Assembly (NCBI RefSeq): GCF_900188005.1
Contig: NZ_FZNR01000018.1
Coordinates: forward strand, 118,646 to 182,645
Direction of reading: 5' to 3'
Length of the DNA: 64,000 nt
From: Actinoplanes regularis
Lineage (GTDB): Bacteria; Actinomycetota; Actinomycetes; Mycobacteriales; Micromonosporaceae
The translations under genes were made by a program, and so were the position numbers. The notes below the pieces were generated by a model that saw only the letters and a program-made list of their open reading frames with translations, made no database searches and was not told where the DNA came from. Position 1 is the stretch's first letter; each line of letters starts with the position of its first letter. This document shows positions 46,773 through 55,842 of the stretch, piece by piece.

Positions 46773-47013
46773 AGCCAGGCGGTCGCGGCGGGACCGACCG
46801 GTGCCCGCCCGGCCACACCGGCTAAGCAACCATCCCCACGCGATGTCCTCCGCCACGCGCGCTGGCGATTCACCGACCGGGGGCTGGCGGCTGGCGGCCG
46901 GCGGCCGGCGGCCGGAGAAACATAAGCACGGCCGGCCTGATGCGACCCGGTAAGCGCTCCAGAACCTCGTCCGGCGCCACGAAGTCGCAGGTACCCGCTG
47001 GCGGCGGGCCAGC

Positions 47014-47421
47014 GTGCGGGTCGCCGGTCGGCAGATGAACCCGGCCGCACGCCCCGATCGAGGTCGCCAGATAGACCAGGACAGTGCCGCGGTACCGGCG
47101 CCCACCTCACCGCGCTTCGACCTGCCGGACGCCGAGCGTAGCTTCGCCGACCGCAACGCTGGCCACGATGCCGACTACGCTTCGATGCGGCTGGTGAACT
47201 GGCTGGTCACTACGGTGTGCGGCGTGCCCGTGCTGGCCAGCGGCGGTCCCGTCGCCCGCAACCAGTTCGTGCGCCGATGCGCGGCAGGCGACATCCCACC
47301 GGACGCGCCGGCGCCCGCTGCGGAGATCGTCGGCCGACACGCCCCGGCCGCCGCCCGGATGAACGACTTCTGCTGGCGCCTGTTCGACGGCGATCTTCAC
47401 GCGGAGTATCCAGGCCCATAA
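47014..47421 (+). CDS. Possible hypothetical protein or gene remnant
   Basis: 135 codons with fair GC3 bias from about codon 30 on: RFDLPDAERSFADRNAGHDA, then SMRLVNWLVTTVCGVPVLAS and MNDFCWRLFDGDLHAEYPG. No family is recognised and the start (ATG or GTG near 47014) has no ribosome site. It lies directly before a wrecked transposase gene, so it could be a remnant itself. The 240 bases between it and the acetyltransferase gene hold nothing I can assign. Confidence 0.35.
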   Translation: MRVAGRQMNPAARPDRGRQIDQDSAAVPAPTSPRFDLPDAERSFADRNAGHDADYASMRLVNWLVTTVCGVPVLASGGPVARNQFVRRCAAGDIPPDAPAPAAEIVGRHAPAAARMNDFCWRLFDGDLHAEYPGP

Positions 47422-47505
47422 ACCCCTGCAAAGATGCAGACAACGCGCTCTCATCGGCTAGATCCGTGCACTCGTCGGACGAGCGGCCGCTGTGCCGGCA
47501 GGCTG

Positions 47506-48626
47506 GCCGGGTTGCCGTTGCCGCGGGCGGCCGCCCGGTGCTGGCGGTGGACGTCTCGCCGTGGCTGCGCCCCGACGGTTCCTGTAGTCCGCAGCGCTCG
47601 TTCTGCCACACCTACGGTCGGGGCGCAAGGACGAGCACCGGATGATCCCGGGCTGGCCGTACTCGTTCGTCGCCGCGTTGGAGACTGGCCGGCCCGTCTG
47701 GACCGCGCTGATGGACGCGGTGCGGTTGCCGCCAGCAGCGGATTTCACCGCGATCACCCTGCGCGCAGATCCGCCAGCTCGTCGATGGCCTCATCGCCAC
47801 AGGGCAGTGGAAGCCCGGAGACCGCGAGATCATGATCGTGTTGGACGCCGGCCACGAGGCGCCGCGGATCACCTGGCTGCTACGTGACCTGCGGATGGAG
47901 ATCCTCGGCCGGATGCGCTCGGACCGGGTGCTGCGCCGCTCGACTCCGCCGCGGGTGTATTAGCCGCAGCGCGGCGACCGGCCAAGCACCGCGGCGAGTT
48001 CGTCCTCGGCGACCCGGCCATCTGGGGTGCCGAGCACTCGGTCACGGTCACCGAGACCCGCCTCTCCGGCCAGGCGCCAGCCCAGGCGTGGGACCGGCTG
48101 CACCCGCGTCTGACCCGCCGCGCCGCGTGGGACGGCCACGACGAGCCGCTGCCGATCATCGCCGGGACCGTGATCTGGTTGACCCTCGACCGGATGCCCG
48201 TTCGTGGTGGCCCGTAGCCGGCGTGGTGGTGATCCAAGATCGACGCCACCGCCGCTACCGATGGCGACCGTTGCTGGCAGGCGTTCCTGCGCCGCTTCGA
48301 TATCGAACACACCTTCCGCCTGCTCAAACAGACACTGGGCTGGACCGCCCCCGAAGCTACGTGACCCTGACGCGGCCGACCGATGGACCTGGCTGGTACT
48401 GGCCGCGCATACTCAACAGCGCCTCGCCCGGCCTCTCGCGCAGGGACCTACGCCGGCCCGGGCACGACCGATGGCACCAGTTCGGGTACGGCGAGGGTTT
48501 CGGAACCTCCGTGCGACCAGCGGCTCGCCAGCGCATGCACTGAAACCGAGCCGACCCGATCCCAGACGGCCACCCGGCTCCCGCAACCGGCACAGCGACC
48601 CGTCACGACATGGGACTCATACTAAT
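47506..48626 (+). pseudogene. Multiply frameshifted DDE transposase
   Basis: Successive frames give RPVLAVDVSPWLRPDGSCSP, MIPGWPYSFVAALETGRPVW, WKPGDREIMIVLDAGHEAPR, GRMRSDRVLRRSTPPRVY, KHRGEFVLGDPAIWGAEHSV, FLRRFDIEHTFRLLKQTLGW and DRWTWLVLAAHTQQRLARPL. Together they cover most of an actinobacterial DDE transposase. At least five frameshifts or stops break it. No terminal repeats were found. Confidence 0.87.
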
Positions 48627-48788
48627 TACCGGCCAGGCGCATCAACGGCCTACCCATCACAAGAAGGGCACCAAACCCCGCCGTACGGATTGAAGAACAA
48701 GATCAGCTCGGTTCGTCCGGGTCGCATCGGGTGCCCCGTTGTAGGCCCGAATGCTTCAGCCGGGCGGCTCGCGACCGATCTGTCGGCC

Positions 48789-50423
48789 ATGGTGCGAATG
48801 GCTGTCCGGTCGAACTGGCGACGCTGGACCGGCATCGCTCTCGTCCTGATCGTCGCCATGATCGGGACCGCCGCATCGTGGGCTGCCCAGCGCACCTACG
48901 AACAGCGCAGCGCCGCCCACGTCATGGACCTCGACACCAACGACCTCAGCCAGGCGATCAACACCGAGATCCAACGGTACGGCGACATGCTCACCGACGT
49001 AGCGGTCGCCATCGGGGCCCAACGCGACCTCACTGCCGCGGACTTCGCCTGGATCACCAACACGGTCAGCAACCGCCGGCTGCCCGGCGCGACCTCACTC
49101 GACCTGGTCGAGGACACAACCGATGCCGGTGTCGCCGACCTGCAGTCCTACTGGCGGCGGCGGGGCGCGCAGGACCTGACGCTGAAACCGGCCACCACCG
49201 CCGACGGCCAGCACGCGTTCACCATCCTCAGACGCTCGTTCGACGGCCGACACCGGGAGGCCGGCACGGATCAGTTCGGTGTTCCCGAGGCGGCCGAAGC
49301 CTTGCGGGACTCCCGGTCCTACGGTGGCTTCGCGGTCAGCCGCGCGTACGTGCTGCTGACCGACCGCACCCTGCCGGTCTCACAGCAGCAACTCTCGTTC
49401 CGGCTCGCGGTGCCGGTGTACCGCACCGGCAACCAATTCCGCGGCTGGCTCACGATGGGCGTACACGGCCACGACCTGCTGACCACGACGCTGCAGGCAC
49501 AGACGCACGGCGCGACAGCCGCCGATCTTTTCGAGTCGAACGGCGCCCGCGTACAGACGGTCGCCGCCGCCTCCGCCAACCGGGCCCGAAGCTACCCGCG
49601 GTCGCTGGACCGGATCAGGCGCATCACCATCGGTGAACGCACCTGGACACTCAAGGCGTACCCGACCGAGGCGCTGCTCCACGAGAGCCGGGAGGGTATC
49701 GCCGGCACCACGTTCCGGGTGGCCATGACGATCAACGCGTTGCTCACCCTGATCGTCGGGTTGCTGGCCAGCGCGCGGAACCGGGCGATGAGCAAAGTCG
49801 ACGCCGCGACCGCCGCCCTGCGCGACGACATCGAACGCCGCGAGCAGGTCGAGACACGATTGCGCGAACGCGAGCTGGAACTGCAACGGATGGTGCTGCA
49901 CGACCCGCTGACCGGCCTGACCAACCGAGCCGGGCTCGATGCCCGCCTCGCCGAGCTGGTCGGCCAGGACACGCGCATCGCGTTGCTGCTCATCGACCTG
50001 GACGGCTTCAAACTGGTCAACGATGTGTACGGGCATGCCGCCGGTGACACGATGCTGACCGAGTTCGGCCGGATCCTGCGTGCCGGCGTAGGTACCGGCG
50101 ATGTGGTGGCCCGTCTCGGCGGCGACGAGTTCGTCGTGCTGATCACCGAAACGCCCGACGAGGCGAACGCGGTCGCCACCGCCGAACGAATCCTGGCCGG
50201 TGCGGCCGCGGCACCGGTGCTTCTGGGCGACGACGACCAGATCACCGTCCGGGCCAGCATCGGCGTCGCGACCGGCCGCCTCGCCGACACCCCGCAGGAA
50301 CTGATGCGCCGCGCCGACATCGCCATGTACCACGCCAAGCACCTGGGCAAGAACGGCGTACAGGTGCACGACACAGCCCTGACCAACCAGGACACGGAAC
50401 ACCCCCACCCGTCGAAGATCTAG
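48789..50423 (+). CDS. Membrane diguanylate cyclase, CHASE-GGDEF
   Basis: 544 residues from ATG 48789 (ATG 48798 also possible); the upstream open part belongs to the transposase relic. A first membrane helix (about 10-30, GIALVLIVAMIGTAASWAA), an extracytoplasmic CHASE sensor (about 40-285: TNDLSQAINTEIQRYGDMLT, LPGATSLDLVEDTTDAG), a second helix (about 310-330), a short coiled coil and the GGDEF domain follow: HDPLTGLTNRAGLDARL, LLIDLDGFKLVNDVYGHAAG and ARLGGDEFVVLI (GGDEF at 444-448, intact). It should make c-di-GMP in response to an external ligand. The usual RxxD product-inhibition site before GGDEF is not obvious. Confidence 0.88.
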   Translation: MVRMAVRSNWRRWTGIALVLIVAMIGTAASWAAQRTYEQRSAAHVMDLDTNDLSQAINTEIQRYGDMLTDVAVAIGAQRDLTAADFAWITNTVSNRRLPGATSLDLVEDTTDAGVADLQSYWRRRGAQDLTLKPATTADGQHAFTILRRSFDGRHREAGTDQFGVPEAAEALRDSRSYGGFAVSRAYVLLTDRTLPVSQQQLSFRLAVPVYRTGNQFRGWLTMGVHGHDLLTTTLQAQTHGATAADLFESNGARVQTVAAASANRARSYPRSLDRIRRITIGERTWTLKAYPTEALLHESREGIAGTTFRVAMTINALLTLIVGLLASARNRAMSKVDAATAALRDDIERREQVETRLRERELELQRMVLHDPLTGLTNRAGLDARLAELVGQDTRIALLLIDLDGFKLVNDVYGHAAGDTMLTEFGRILRAGVGTGDVVARLGGDEFVVLITETPDEANAVATAERILAGAAAAPVLLGDDDQITVRASIGVATGRLADTPQELMRRADIAMYHAKHLGKNGVQVHDTALTNQDTEHPHPSKI

Positions 50424-50606
50424 AAACGCGGTCCACGGACCGGTTCCGCCATATCGAAACCGGCTTCAGGGCCGACCACAGGCGTCCCCGCCCTGCCTCG
50501 GACAACACCGAGGAACGGACACCGCCGCAACCGCTTAGCACTCAAACGGCGAACCGCAGCACCCGATCAGTCAAGCGTCAACGCCTTATGACCGCCGAGG
50601 AAGCCC

Positions 50607-51143
50607 ATGCCTCCCGTGCCCCGGTTCCGGCGCCGCAGGGTCAGCCTGATCGCGGCCGCTACCGCCGCGCTGGTCATGGCCATCGCCGCCGCGGTAACAC
50701 TGACCGCCAGCCCCGCGGCAGCCGCCTGGCAGACGTTACCCGGCACACCGACCGCCAACTGCGTGCTGAAGAACAGCAAGAACAACACCTACCGAGCGGT
50801 CTACGGCTACACCGCCACCAAGGCGGCCACCATCCCAGCCGGCGACAACAACCGCCTCTACCTGCTCGGCGGCAGGACCCAGAACACCACAGCCACGGTG
50901 ACCACCGACTTCGAGCCGGGCATCCACCCGGCCACCTTCGCCACCGACTGGATCACCAGCGACACCACAGTGCTCTGGTGGGTCGGCGGCCAAGTTGCCA
51001 CCGCCACCTGGAACACGTCATCCTGCGGCAACAACATCACCCTGCCAGCCGCCGGCAACGGCGCCGGCCCGCTGGTCGCGCTGCTGGTCGCCGGTGTCGT
51101 GGCCATGTTCGTACTCTGGCGCAACCGTCGAAAGGCGGCCTGA
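50607..51143 (+). CDS. Surface protein with signal peptide and C-terminal anchor
   Basis: 178 residues from ATG 50607. A twin-arginine-like basic start (MPPVPRFRRRRVSLIAAAT) and hydrophobic run ending AAAA-W is a signal peptide. A small beta domain (about 42-140) has two cysteines (ANCVLKN and TSSCGNN). The C-terminus has ITLPAAGNGAGPLVALLVAG, a membrane helix and RNRRKAA, the layout of sortase substrates, but with LPAAG in place of LPxTG. The function is unknown. Confidence 0.72.
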   Translation: MPPVPRFRRRRVSLIAAATAALVMAIAAAVTLTASPAAAAWQTLPGTPTANCVLKNSKNNTYRAVYGYTATKAATIPAGDNNRLYLLGGRTQNTTATVTTDFEPGIHPATFATDWITSDTTVLWWVGGQVATATWNTSSCGNNITLPAAGNGAGPLVALLVAGVVAMFVLWRNRRKAA

Positions 51144-51649
51144 ACCCTCAGGGTACGCAGCGTACTGGCGCTCGGGGCGCACCTCGACGGCCTCGAGTAC
51201 GGCTGCAACGGCGCACCCGCGCCGGGCCGCCGGACCACAGCGATCATCGCGGTCACCGACTTTCGACCAACAAATCCTCGGTCCATCACGACCGGAAGCC
51301 TTACAGCTTTTTGGACGGGTGTGCCCTGCGCCAGCCACCGCCGCCTACATCCGCCGGGTAATGGGCTGTTAACCGGTACATCGCCCGTAGCCTCGGGCCC
51401 ATGATCACGACCGGTCGGCGCGCGACACCTGACTGCTGGAAGCCGGTGTTCTACCGGCTCGACCTCGGGCTGGGGATGCCCAGGGTGCCGAACAGGCTGG
51501 TCCCCGATCAAGGTGCCGAAATCAGCCCGGACATCAAGCCACACTCCGTAGATCCCTGACCAGTTGACGGACGGCGGATCAGTGCGCGTTTCTAGCCCCT
51601 GACCTGTCGATCACGCAGGCTACGGCACTCGGGTAATCGACGAGAGAAT
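51144..51649. other. 506-base gap without a supported gene
   Basis: A short frame from ATG 51402 encodes about 52 residues (MITTGRRATPDCWKPVFYRL, then LGMPRVPNRLVPDQG). It has no ribosome site and could be a gene remnant. Nothing else is recognisable on either strand. Confidence 0.4.
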
Positions 51650-52156
51650 CTAACCGAGGACGGCGTCGAGGCGCGGCAGCCGGCGGCGTCTCTCCTCCTT
51701 GTCGTCGCGGTCCCAGAACGCGCTCAGCTGCGGGTAGTCCGCGGTGTCCGTTGGCGCCTGGCCGGTCCGGTCCCAGTAGACGCTGTCCGCCACCCCGAAC
51801 ATGTCCTCAGCCTCGAGATCCAGCCCCTCCCGCACCGCGGGCACGTCGGCGAGGGTGTCCGGATCGGCCACCGCACGCTCGAACACGTCGCGCCCCTGCG
51901 CCATTAGCCAGCCCCGGAAATACTCGAACCCGTCGTCCGAGCAACCGCCGTTGATCAGATAGGCAGCACCCCACAGATCCACCCGGTAGGACCGCGCCCG
52001 CAACTCCCACTCCGCACGCGCCAGCGCGGCGACCTCGCCCAGAGGCATCTCATCGAGCAGCTCCCGTGCCCGCCGCCCCACCGAATCTGCATCCGTCGGA
52101 TCTACCGCCGAAACCCGCGCTGCTTCCACCAGCTCCCAGAACCTCTGAACACTCAT
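51650..52156 (-). CDS. DUF4240 domain protein
   Basis: 168 residues from ATG 52156 (MSVQRFWELVEAARVSAVD). The DUF4240 pattern is complete: the FWELVEAAR start, ELRARSYRVDLWGAAYLING, CSDDGFEYFRGWLMAQG, DVFERAVADPDTLADVP and DMFGVADSVY. The family is common in actinobacteria and of unknown function. A GGGG run sits directly before the ATG but is too close for an ideal ribosome site. It is probably transcribed alone. Confidence 0.85.
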   Translation of the reverse strand: MSVQRFWELVEAARVSAVDPTDADSVGRRARELLDEMPLGEVAALARAEWELRARSYRVDLWGAAYLINGGCSDDGFEYFRGWLMAQGRDVFERAVADPDTLADVPAVREGLDLEAEDMFGVADSVYWDRTGQAPTDTADYPQLSAFWDRDDKEERRRRLPRLDAVLG

Positions 52157-52393
52157 CCCCTTTACGGTACGGACGTGCGGAGGCACCCATGCCACCCCGC
52201 GAGCTCGTGTCGCAACGCTCCCGCTACAACTGCATCCAGAGCTGCCGCAGACGACGCGCTCCGCTCTCAGCGGATCGCCATAGGTGGTGATGAGCCCACA
52301 AAAACTGAGCCAGAGTGTTGAGCGACAGGTTGATGGGCTCTGGCTCACTCTTGGTGGACTCGCCACGGATGGTGACGAGCCGCCGAGCGCGGG

Positions 52394-53275
52394 TCAATCA
52401 AAGTAGACATCGTCCATGTCGTGGAGATTCAGGTCGTGCCCGGCCAGAAACGCCTCGGCGTCGGCCTGCCGGTCACGCGCTTGCAGGCTCCGCACCACGA
52501 TCAGGCAGGCCTCCCAGAAATAGAGGCCATTCGCGTCAGCGGCCCAGGGCTCGGCCAGCTCCTCGGCGTCAGCGTGGCGGCCCAGCATCAGCAGCGCCCA
52601 CGCTTCCCGCAGGCGCAGGACGGCATGATCGCCCGGGTGCCGCCGGGCCCGATCCAGCGATGCCCGCGGCTGGCCACTTTCGGCTTCGAGCCGGCACAGC
52701 TCGGCCTGCACGGCGGGCAGCGACCTTTCCGGCACCAGGCCGGCTTTGATCAGTTCGTCCAGCCGGGAGACCAGCGGCCATGATCCGGGTGGCAGGCCGC
52801 GGCTCAGCACGCCAAGCAGCACACGCGTCTCCGCATCCTTGTCGCCCGCATCCCGGTAGAGGTCGGCGGCCTCCAGCAGCATGGCGGCACCGTGCTCCTG
52901 GCTGTTGATTTCGGCCGCCCTTTCCAGCAGAGCGGCCCGGGACGGCAGCGCTGGCGGGAGCGAGGGCGCGGACAGCAACTCGTCCAGCAGGTCCCGAATT
53001 TCCTGCCGGTGTCCGGCGACATGGGAGTAGAGCCCGGCCAGTAGATAGCGGGCGGTCATCGCGTCGTCGGCGAGCCCGGCCCGGGTCAGGTCGCGTCGTG
53101 CCTGCTCGGCGGACTCGATGGCATCACCCCAGTGCCCGGCGTCGCTCAGCCGCAACGCCACCTTCAGGCGCAGCCGCGCCGCACCGGCGGCGTCGCGAGC
53201 GGCAGTCCGCTCGGCGATCGCACGGACCAAGGCGTCGACGGCGGCCCGGCTCGGATCCCCGGTAGGTTCGTGCAT
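52394..53275 (-). CDS. Helical-repeat (TPR-like) protein
   Basis: 293 residues from ATG 53275 (MHEPTGDPSRAAVDALVRA). All-helical with TPR-like units: RLKVALRLSDAGHWGDAIES, AMLLEAADLYRDAGDKDAET and LREAWALLMLGRHADAEELA, ending FLAGHDLNLHDMDDVYFD. No enzyme domain, signal or membrane segment. Such proteins usually mediate protein contacts. It is oriented like the DUF4240 gene downstream, 237 bases away, so co-transcription is possible. The family assignment is by pattern only. Confidence 0.7.
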   Translation of the reverse strand: MHEPTGDPSRAAVDALVRAIAERTAARDAAGAARLRLKVALRLSDAGHWGDAIESAEQARRDLTRAGLADDAMTARYLLAGLYSHVAGHRQEIRDLLDELLSAPSLPPALPSRAALLERAAEINSQEHGAAMLLEAADLYRDAGDKDAETRVLLGVLSRGLPPGSWPLVSRLDELIKAGLVPERSLPAVQAELCRLEAESGQPRASLDRARRHPGDHAVLRLREAWALLMLGRHADAEELAEPWAADANGLYFWEACLIVVRSLQARDRQADAEAFLAGHDLNLHDMDDVYFD

Positions 53276-53402
53276 CTGATCATTGTCTGGCCCCCTGCTG
53301 AGCGCCACCTCAGCGCACCCACGTGGAAGCAATTGCCGGACTCCGGCCAACTGCCGAGTACGCACTCAGCTCGGTTGGAAACGTGCACCGGTGGGTCGAC
53401 CA

Positions 53403-53594
53403 TCACTCCGGTCGGTACTTATGGAGAGTGACTTGATGCGCGTGCTCACTGGTAGGGACGAGCTTGATGCGGTTGACCTGGCCTTCGACGGCGCCGGAGC
53501 TGTAGGGCAGGGTGAGTCCGGCAGTGACCGCGACGTGGTCACGGCCCAGACTGGCCACGAGGGTGTGCAGGGCAGGCAGGTCATCGGCTTCCAC
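53403..53594 (-). pseudogene. ISL3-family transposase C-terminal remnant
   Basis: The peptide DLPALHTLVASLGRDHVAVT, then GLTLPYSSGAVEGQVNRIKL, is the conserved end of ISL3 transposases (the catalytic Glu lies in SGAVEGxxNRIK). The end is altered (VPTSEHAHQ), and everything upstream is replaced by a glycosyltransferase fragment in a different frame. Confidence 0.8.
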
Positions 53595-53599
53595 GGCGT

Positions 53600-53930
53600 G
53601 CAGCCGCGCTCGGCCGTCAGCCGGCGCAGGATGGCGATCGTCTCCGGGTCCTTCGAGTCGTCACCGACGATGACGACTTTGTTCTGATAGGACACCCGCT
53701 CACACGCCGCAACGGTGCCGGCGATGACCTCGCGCTCGTTGAACGAGACGACGACGACCGCGACCCGGGCGTCGGGCGAGGGGCTCACCGTGGGCGGACG
53801 GCGCCGGGACAGCGCCGCGAACGCATAGGCGTAGTTGTATGCGGCGAAGAAGCCGAAGTAGAACAGCAGAGGGCGGGCACGGTCAGTAACGGCATGTCGA
53901 CTACCACGTGCCGCGACGGTACGTGAAAAG
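53600..53930 (-). pseudogene. Truncated GT2 glycosyltransferase
   Basis: The frame LLFYFGFFAAYNYAYAFAAL, then RVAVVVVSFNEREVIAGTVA and NKVVIVGDDSKDPETIAILR, is the first membrane helix and the N-terminus of a cellulose/PNAG-synthase-like GT2 enzyme. It ends abruptly at TAERGC, where the ISL3 fragment begins. DxD, catalytic Asp and QxxRW motifs are all missing, so it cannot be active. No clear start codon is seen. Confidence 0.75.
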
Positions 53931-54319
53931 GTTTACGGGCGCGTGCCCGAGCCCCGGCGAGCGGGGCGCCGGCGAGTACGGCGCCGGCTCCGCGATGGGG
54001 TGCCGTGGCGTCGCGCCGGACGCCGGAGCCTCCGGGTGCGCCTGGCTGCCGCGGTCCGTACGCAGGACGACGTGCGGGTTTCGCCGATCCGCCCGGCCTG
54101 GGCGGGCCTCCGGACCCACCCCACCCGGGTGCATCGATCTCACTAGATGGAACCGCGGGTGTAAGAGTGATCATAGTCTATCGAACTATGACGGTCGGTC
54201 CACCTACATTGAGTCGAGCGCACCGCCCCGCCGAAGAGGTCCTGTACCTCGACCGCTGGTCCCGCAAGACCAGCCGACCGACATTCAGACTCGCCGATCA
54301 AGGACGTGAGGTGCCCGCG
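53931..54319. other. Upstream region of the AfsA-like operon
   Basis: A 390-base gap with Arg/Pro-rich shadow frames and no supported gene. An AT-richer stretch at about 54165-54205 is the likeliest promoter region for the operon. I could not identify a palindromic operator with confidence. Confidence 0.45.
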
Positions 54320-55201
54320 ATGAAGCAGCGCAGTCCGGCGACAGCGTTGAGGGACGACGCACCACCCGGTTTGCTCGGCCCAGTCGACCGGCTGCCCGGC
54401 ACAGGTGACCGGATGGCCCGCCTGCGTGTCGACCAGAGCGATCCGTTCTACTTCGATCACCCCCTCGACCATGTGCCCGGCATGCTGCTCGTGTGCGGCA
54501 TGGTCGAGCTGGCACGCACCTGCGCCGACGACGATTATGACGGCCGGGTCCGGGGTGCCATGACCTTCCGGAACGTCTGCGAGCTCGATCCGGCCCCCAC
54601 GCTGCTGCTCTCCGGCGGTACCGAGCGGGGCGACGTCCAGATCATCCAGGACTCGGTGACCGTCGCCGACGGCTGGTTCGAGTTCTCCCCCGCGGCCGAC
54701 GTGCCCGGGCGCGACTGCCGGATCGAGGCGAGCCGGTCGGTGCCGGCGAGCGCGGCCCTGGTGCACCGGGCCCGCGACGAAAACATCATGATCGGCGATC
54801 CCTGGCACAGCGGCGGGTATGTCAACGCCCTGGTCCTGCCGCCGCCGCGAGAGCACCGCCTCGCCGGGCACCGACCCGGCATGCACGCGGCCGAGCACCT
54901 CCTCGAGGCCGGCCGGCAGTTCTCGACCTGGCTGCCGCACCGCATCGCCCGCTGGCCGCTGGACGCCTGCATGCTCTGGATCGGAGTGACCGCGGACCTG
55001 CCCGTCCGGCTGCCGCGCTCGCTCGCGGTGGCACTGCGCTGGCGGGAGGCGCCGATCACAAGCGCAAAGGCCAAGTTCCACCTCGATCTGGTACCCGCCG
55101 ACGGCCAGGGCCCGGCGCTCGGATCGCTGCGATTCGCCAGCAAGACGCTCAGCCCCGCCGAATATGCCCGGTTCCGGGACAACAGGAGGACCACCTCATG
55201 A
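54320..55201 (+). CDS. AfsA-like A-factor biosynthesis hotdog protein
   Basis: 293 residues from ATG 54320 with GAGG upstream (GTG 54311 is an alternative start). The first hotdog domain has the AfsA signature DQSDPFYFDHPLDHVPGMLL, CGMVELA; the second carries RPGMHAAEHLLEAGRQFSTW and LPRSLAVALRWREAPITSAK. AfsA condenses a beta-ketoacyl-ACP with dihydroxyacetone phosphate en route to gamma-butyrolactone signals. In family members the domain can also act in other acyl condensations. It is the first gene of an operon, with an ATGA overlap to the next gene. Whether it makes a butyrolactone-type signal or a precursor for the prenyl pathway is open. Confidence 0.85.
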   Translation: MKQRSPATALRDDAPPGLLGPVDRLPGTGDRMARLRVDQSDPFYFDHPLDHVPGMLLVCGMVELARTCADDDYDGRVRGAMTFRNVCELDPAPTLLLSGGTERGDVQIIQDSVTVADGWFEFSPAADVPGRDCRIEASRSVPASAALVHRARDENIMIGDPWHSGGYVNALVLPPPREHRLAGHRPGMHAAEHLLEAGRQFSTWLPHRIARWPLDACMLWIGVTADLPVRLPRSLAVALRWREAPITSAKAKFHLDLVPADGQGPALGSLRFASKTLSPAEYARFRDNRRTTS

Positions 55202-55839
55202 ACCAACGCGTAGTCGTCGCGGGCTTGCGTGCGCTGTTGCCGACCACGGTTGCCCTGTTCGTCGTGGCGATCGTCGCCCATGCCGCCCAGGCGAACCGGC
55301 CGCCGCATCTGGTCGCCGCGCTGCTCTGCGGCGTATATCTGCTGTGGATCCTGGTCGAAGCCCGGATCACCGTGCGTCACCCGGCGCAGGAGTCCGCCGA
55401 GAACAACACCCTGCTGCCGTACGCGCTGACCCGGGCCGGCGTCGGCGTCTCCGCCGCGCTGTGGCCGCTGCGGTGGGACCGGCTGTCGGTGTGGATGGCC
55501 GTGCCGATCGCGCTGTTCATCGGCGCCGTGACGCTGCGGCTGGTGGCCATCAGGACGCTGGGCCGGTTCTACTCCCACCACGTCGTCCGCTACTCGGACC
55601 ACTCGATCGTGACCACCGGCCCGTACCGGTTGGTGCGGCACCCCGCGTACACCGGGATGCTGCTGGCCAACGCCGGATTCGTGGCCTTCTTCGTCAACCC
55701 GCTCAGCGCCGTGCTGCTCGTGGCGCTGTGCGCGGTGGTGATCTGGCGGATCGGCGTCGAGGAACGGGTGCTGCTGGACGTTCCCGGCTACGGCACCTAC
55801 TCCCGCGGACGCGCGCGTCTGCTGCCGGGAGTGTGGTAG
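55198..55839 (+). CDS. ICMT-like membrane methyltransferase/reductase
   Basis: 213 residues from ATG 55198, overlapping the preceding stop (ATGA). Five or so membrane helices precede the conserved end VTTGPYRLVRHPAYTGMLLA and EERVLLDVPGYGTYSRGRAR, the signature of isoprenylcysteine carboxyl methyltransferase (ICMT/PEMT) proteins that bind S-adenosylmethionine. With a UbiA prenyltransferase in the same operon, O-methylation of a carboxyl group on a prenylated or lipid product is plausible, but some ICMT-fold proteins have other roles. Confidence 0.83.
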   Translation: MNQRVVVAGLRALLPTTVALFVVAIVAHAAQANRPPHLVAALLCGVYLLWILVEARITVRHPAQESAENNTLLPYALTRAGVGVSAALWPLRWDRLSVWMAVPIALFIGAVTLRLVAIRTLGRFYSHHVVRYSDHSIVTTGPYRLVRHPAYTGMLLANAGFVAFFVNPLSAVLLVALCAVVIWRIGVEERVLLDVPGYGTYSRGRARLLPGVW

Positions 55840-55842
55840 GCC

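Noticed and set aside
48204..48788. N-terminal extension of the GGDEF protein
   Set aside because: The first 195 codons of that open frame belong to the frameshifted transposase relic; the membrane helix and CHASE domain start at ATG 48789.
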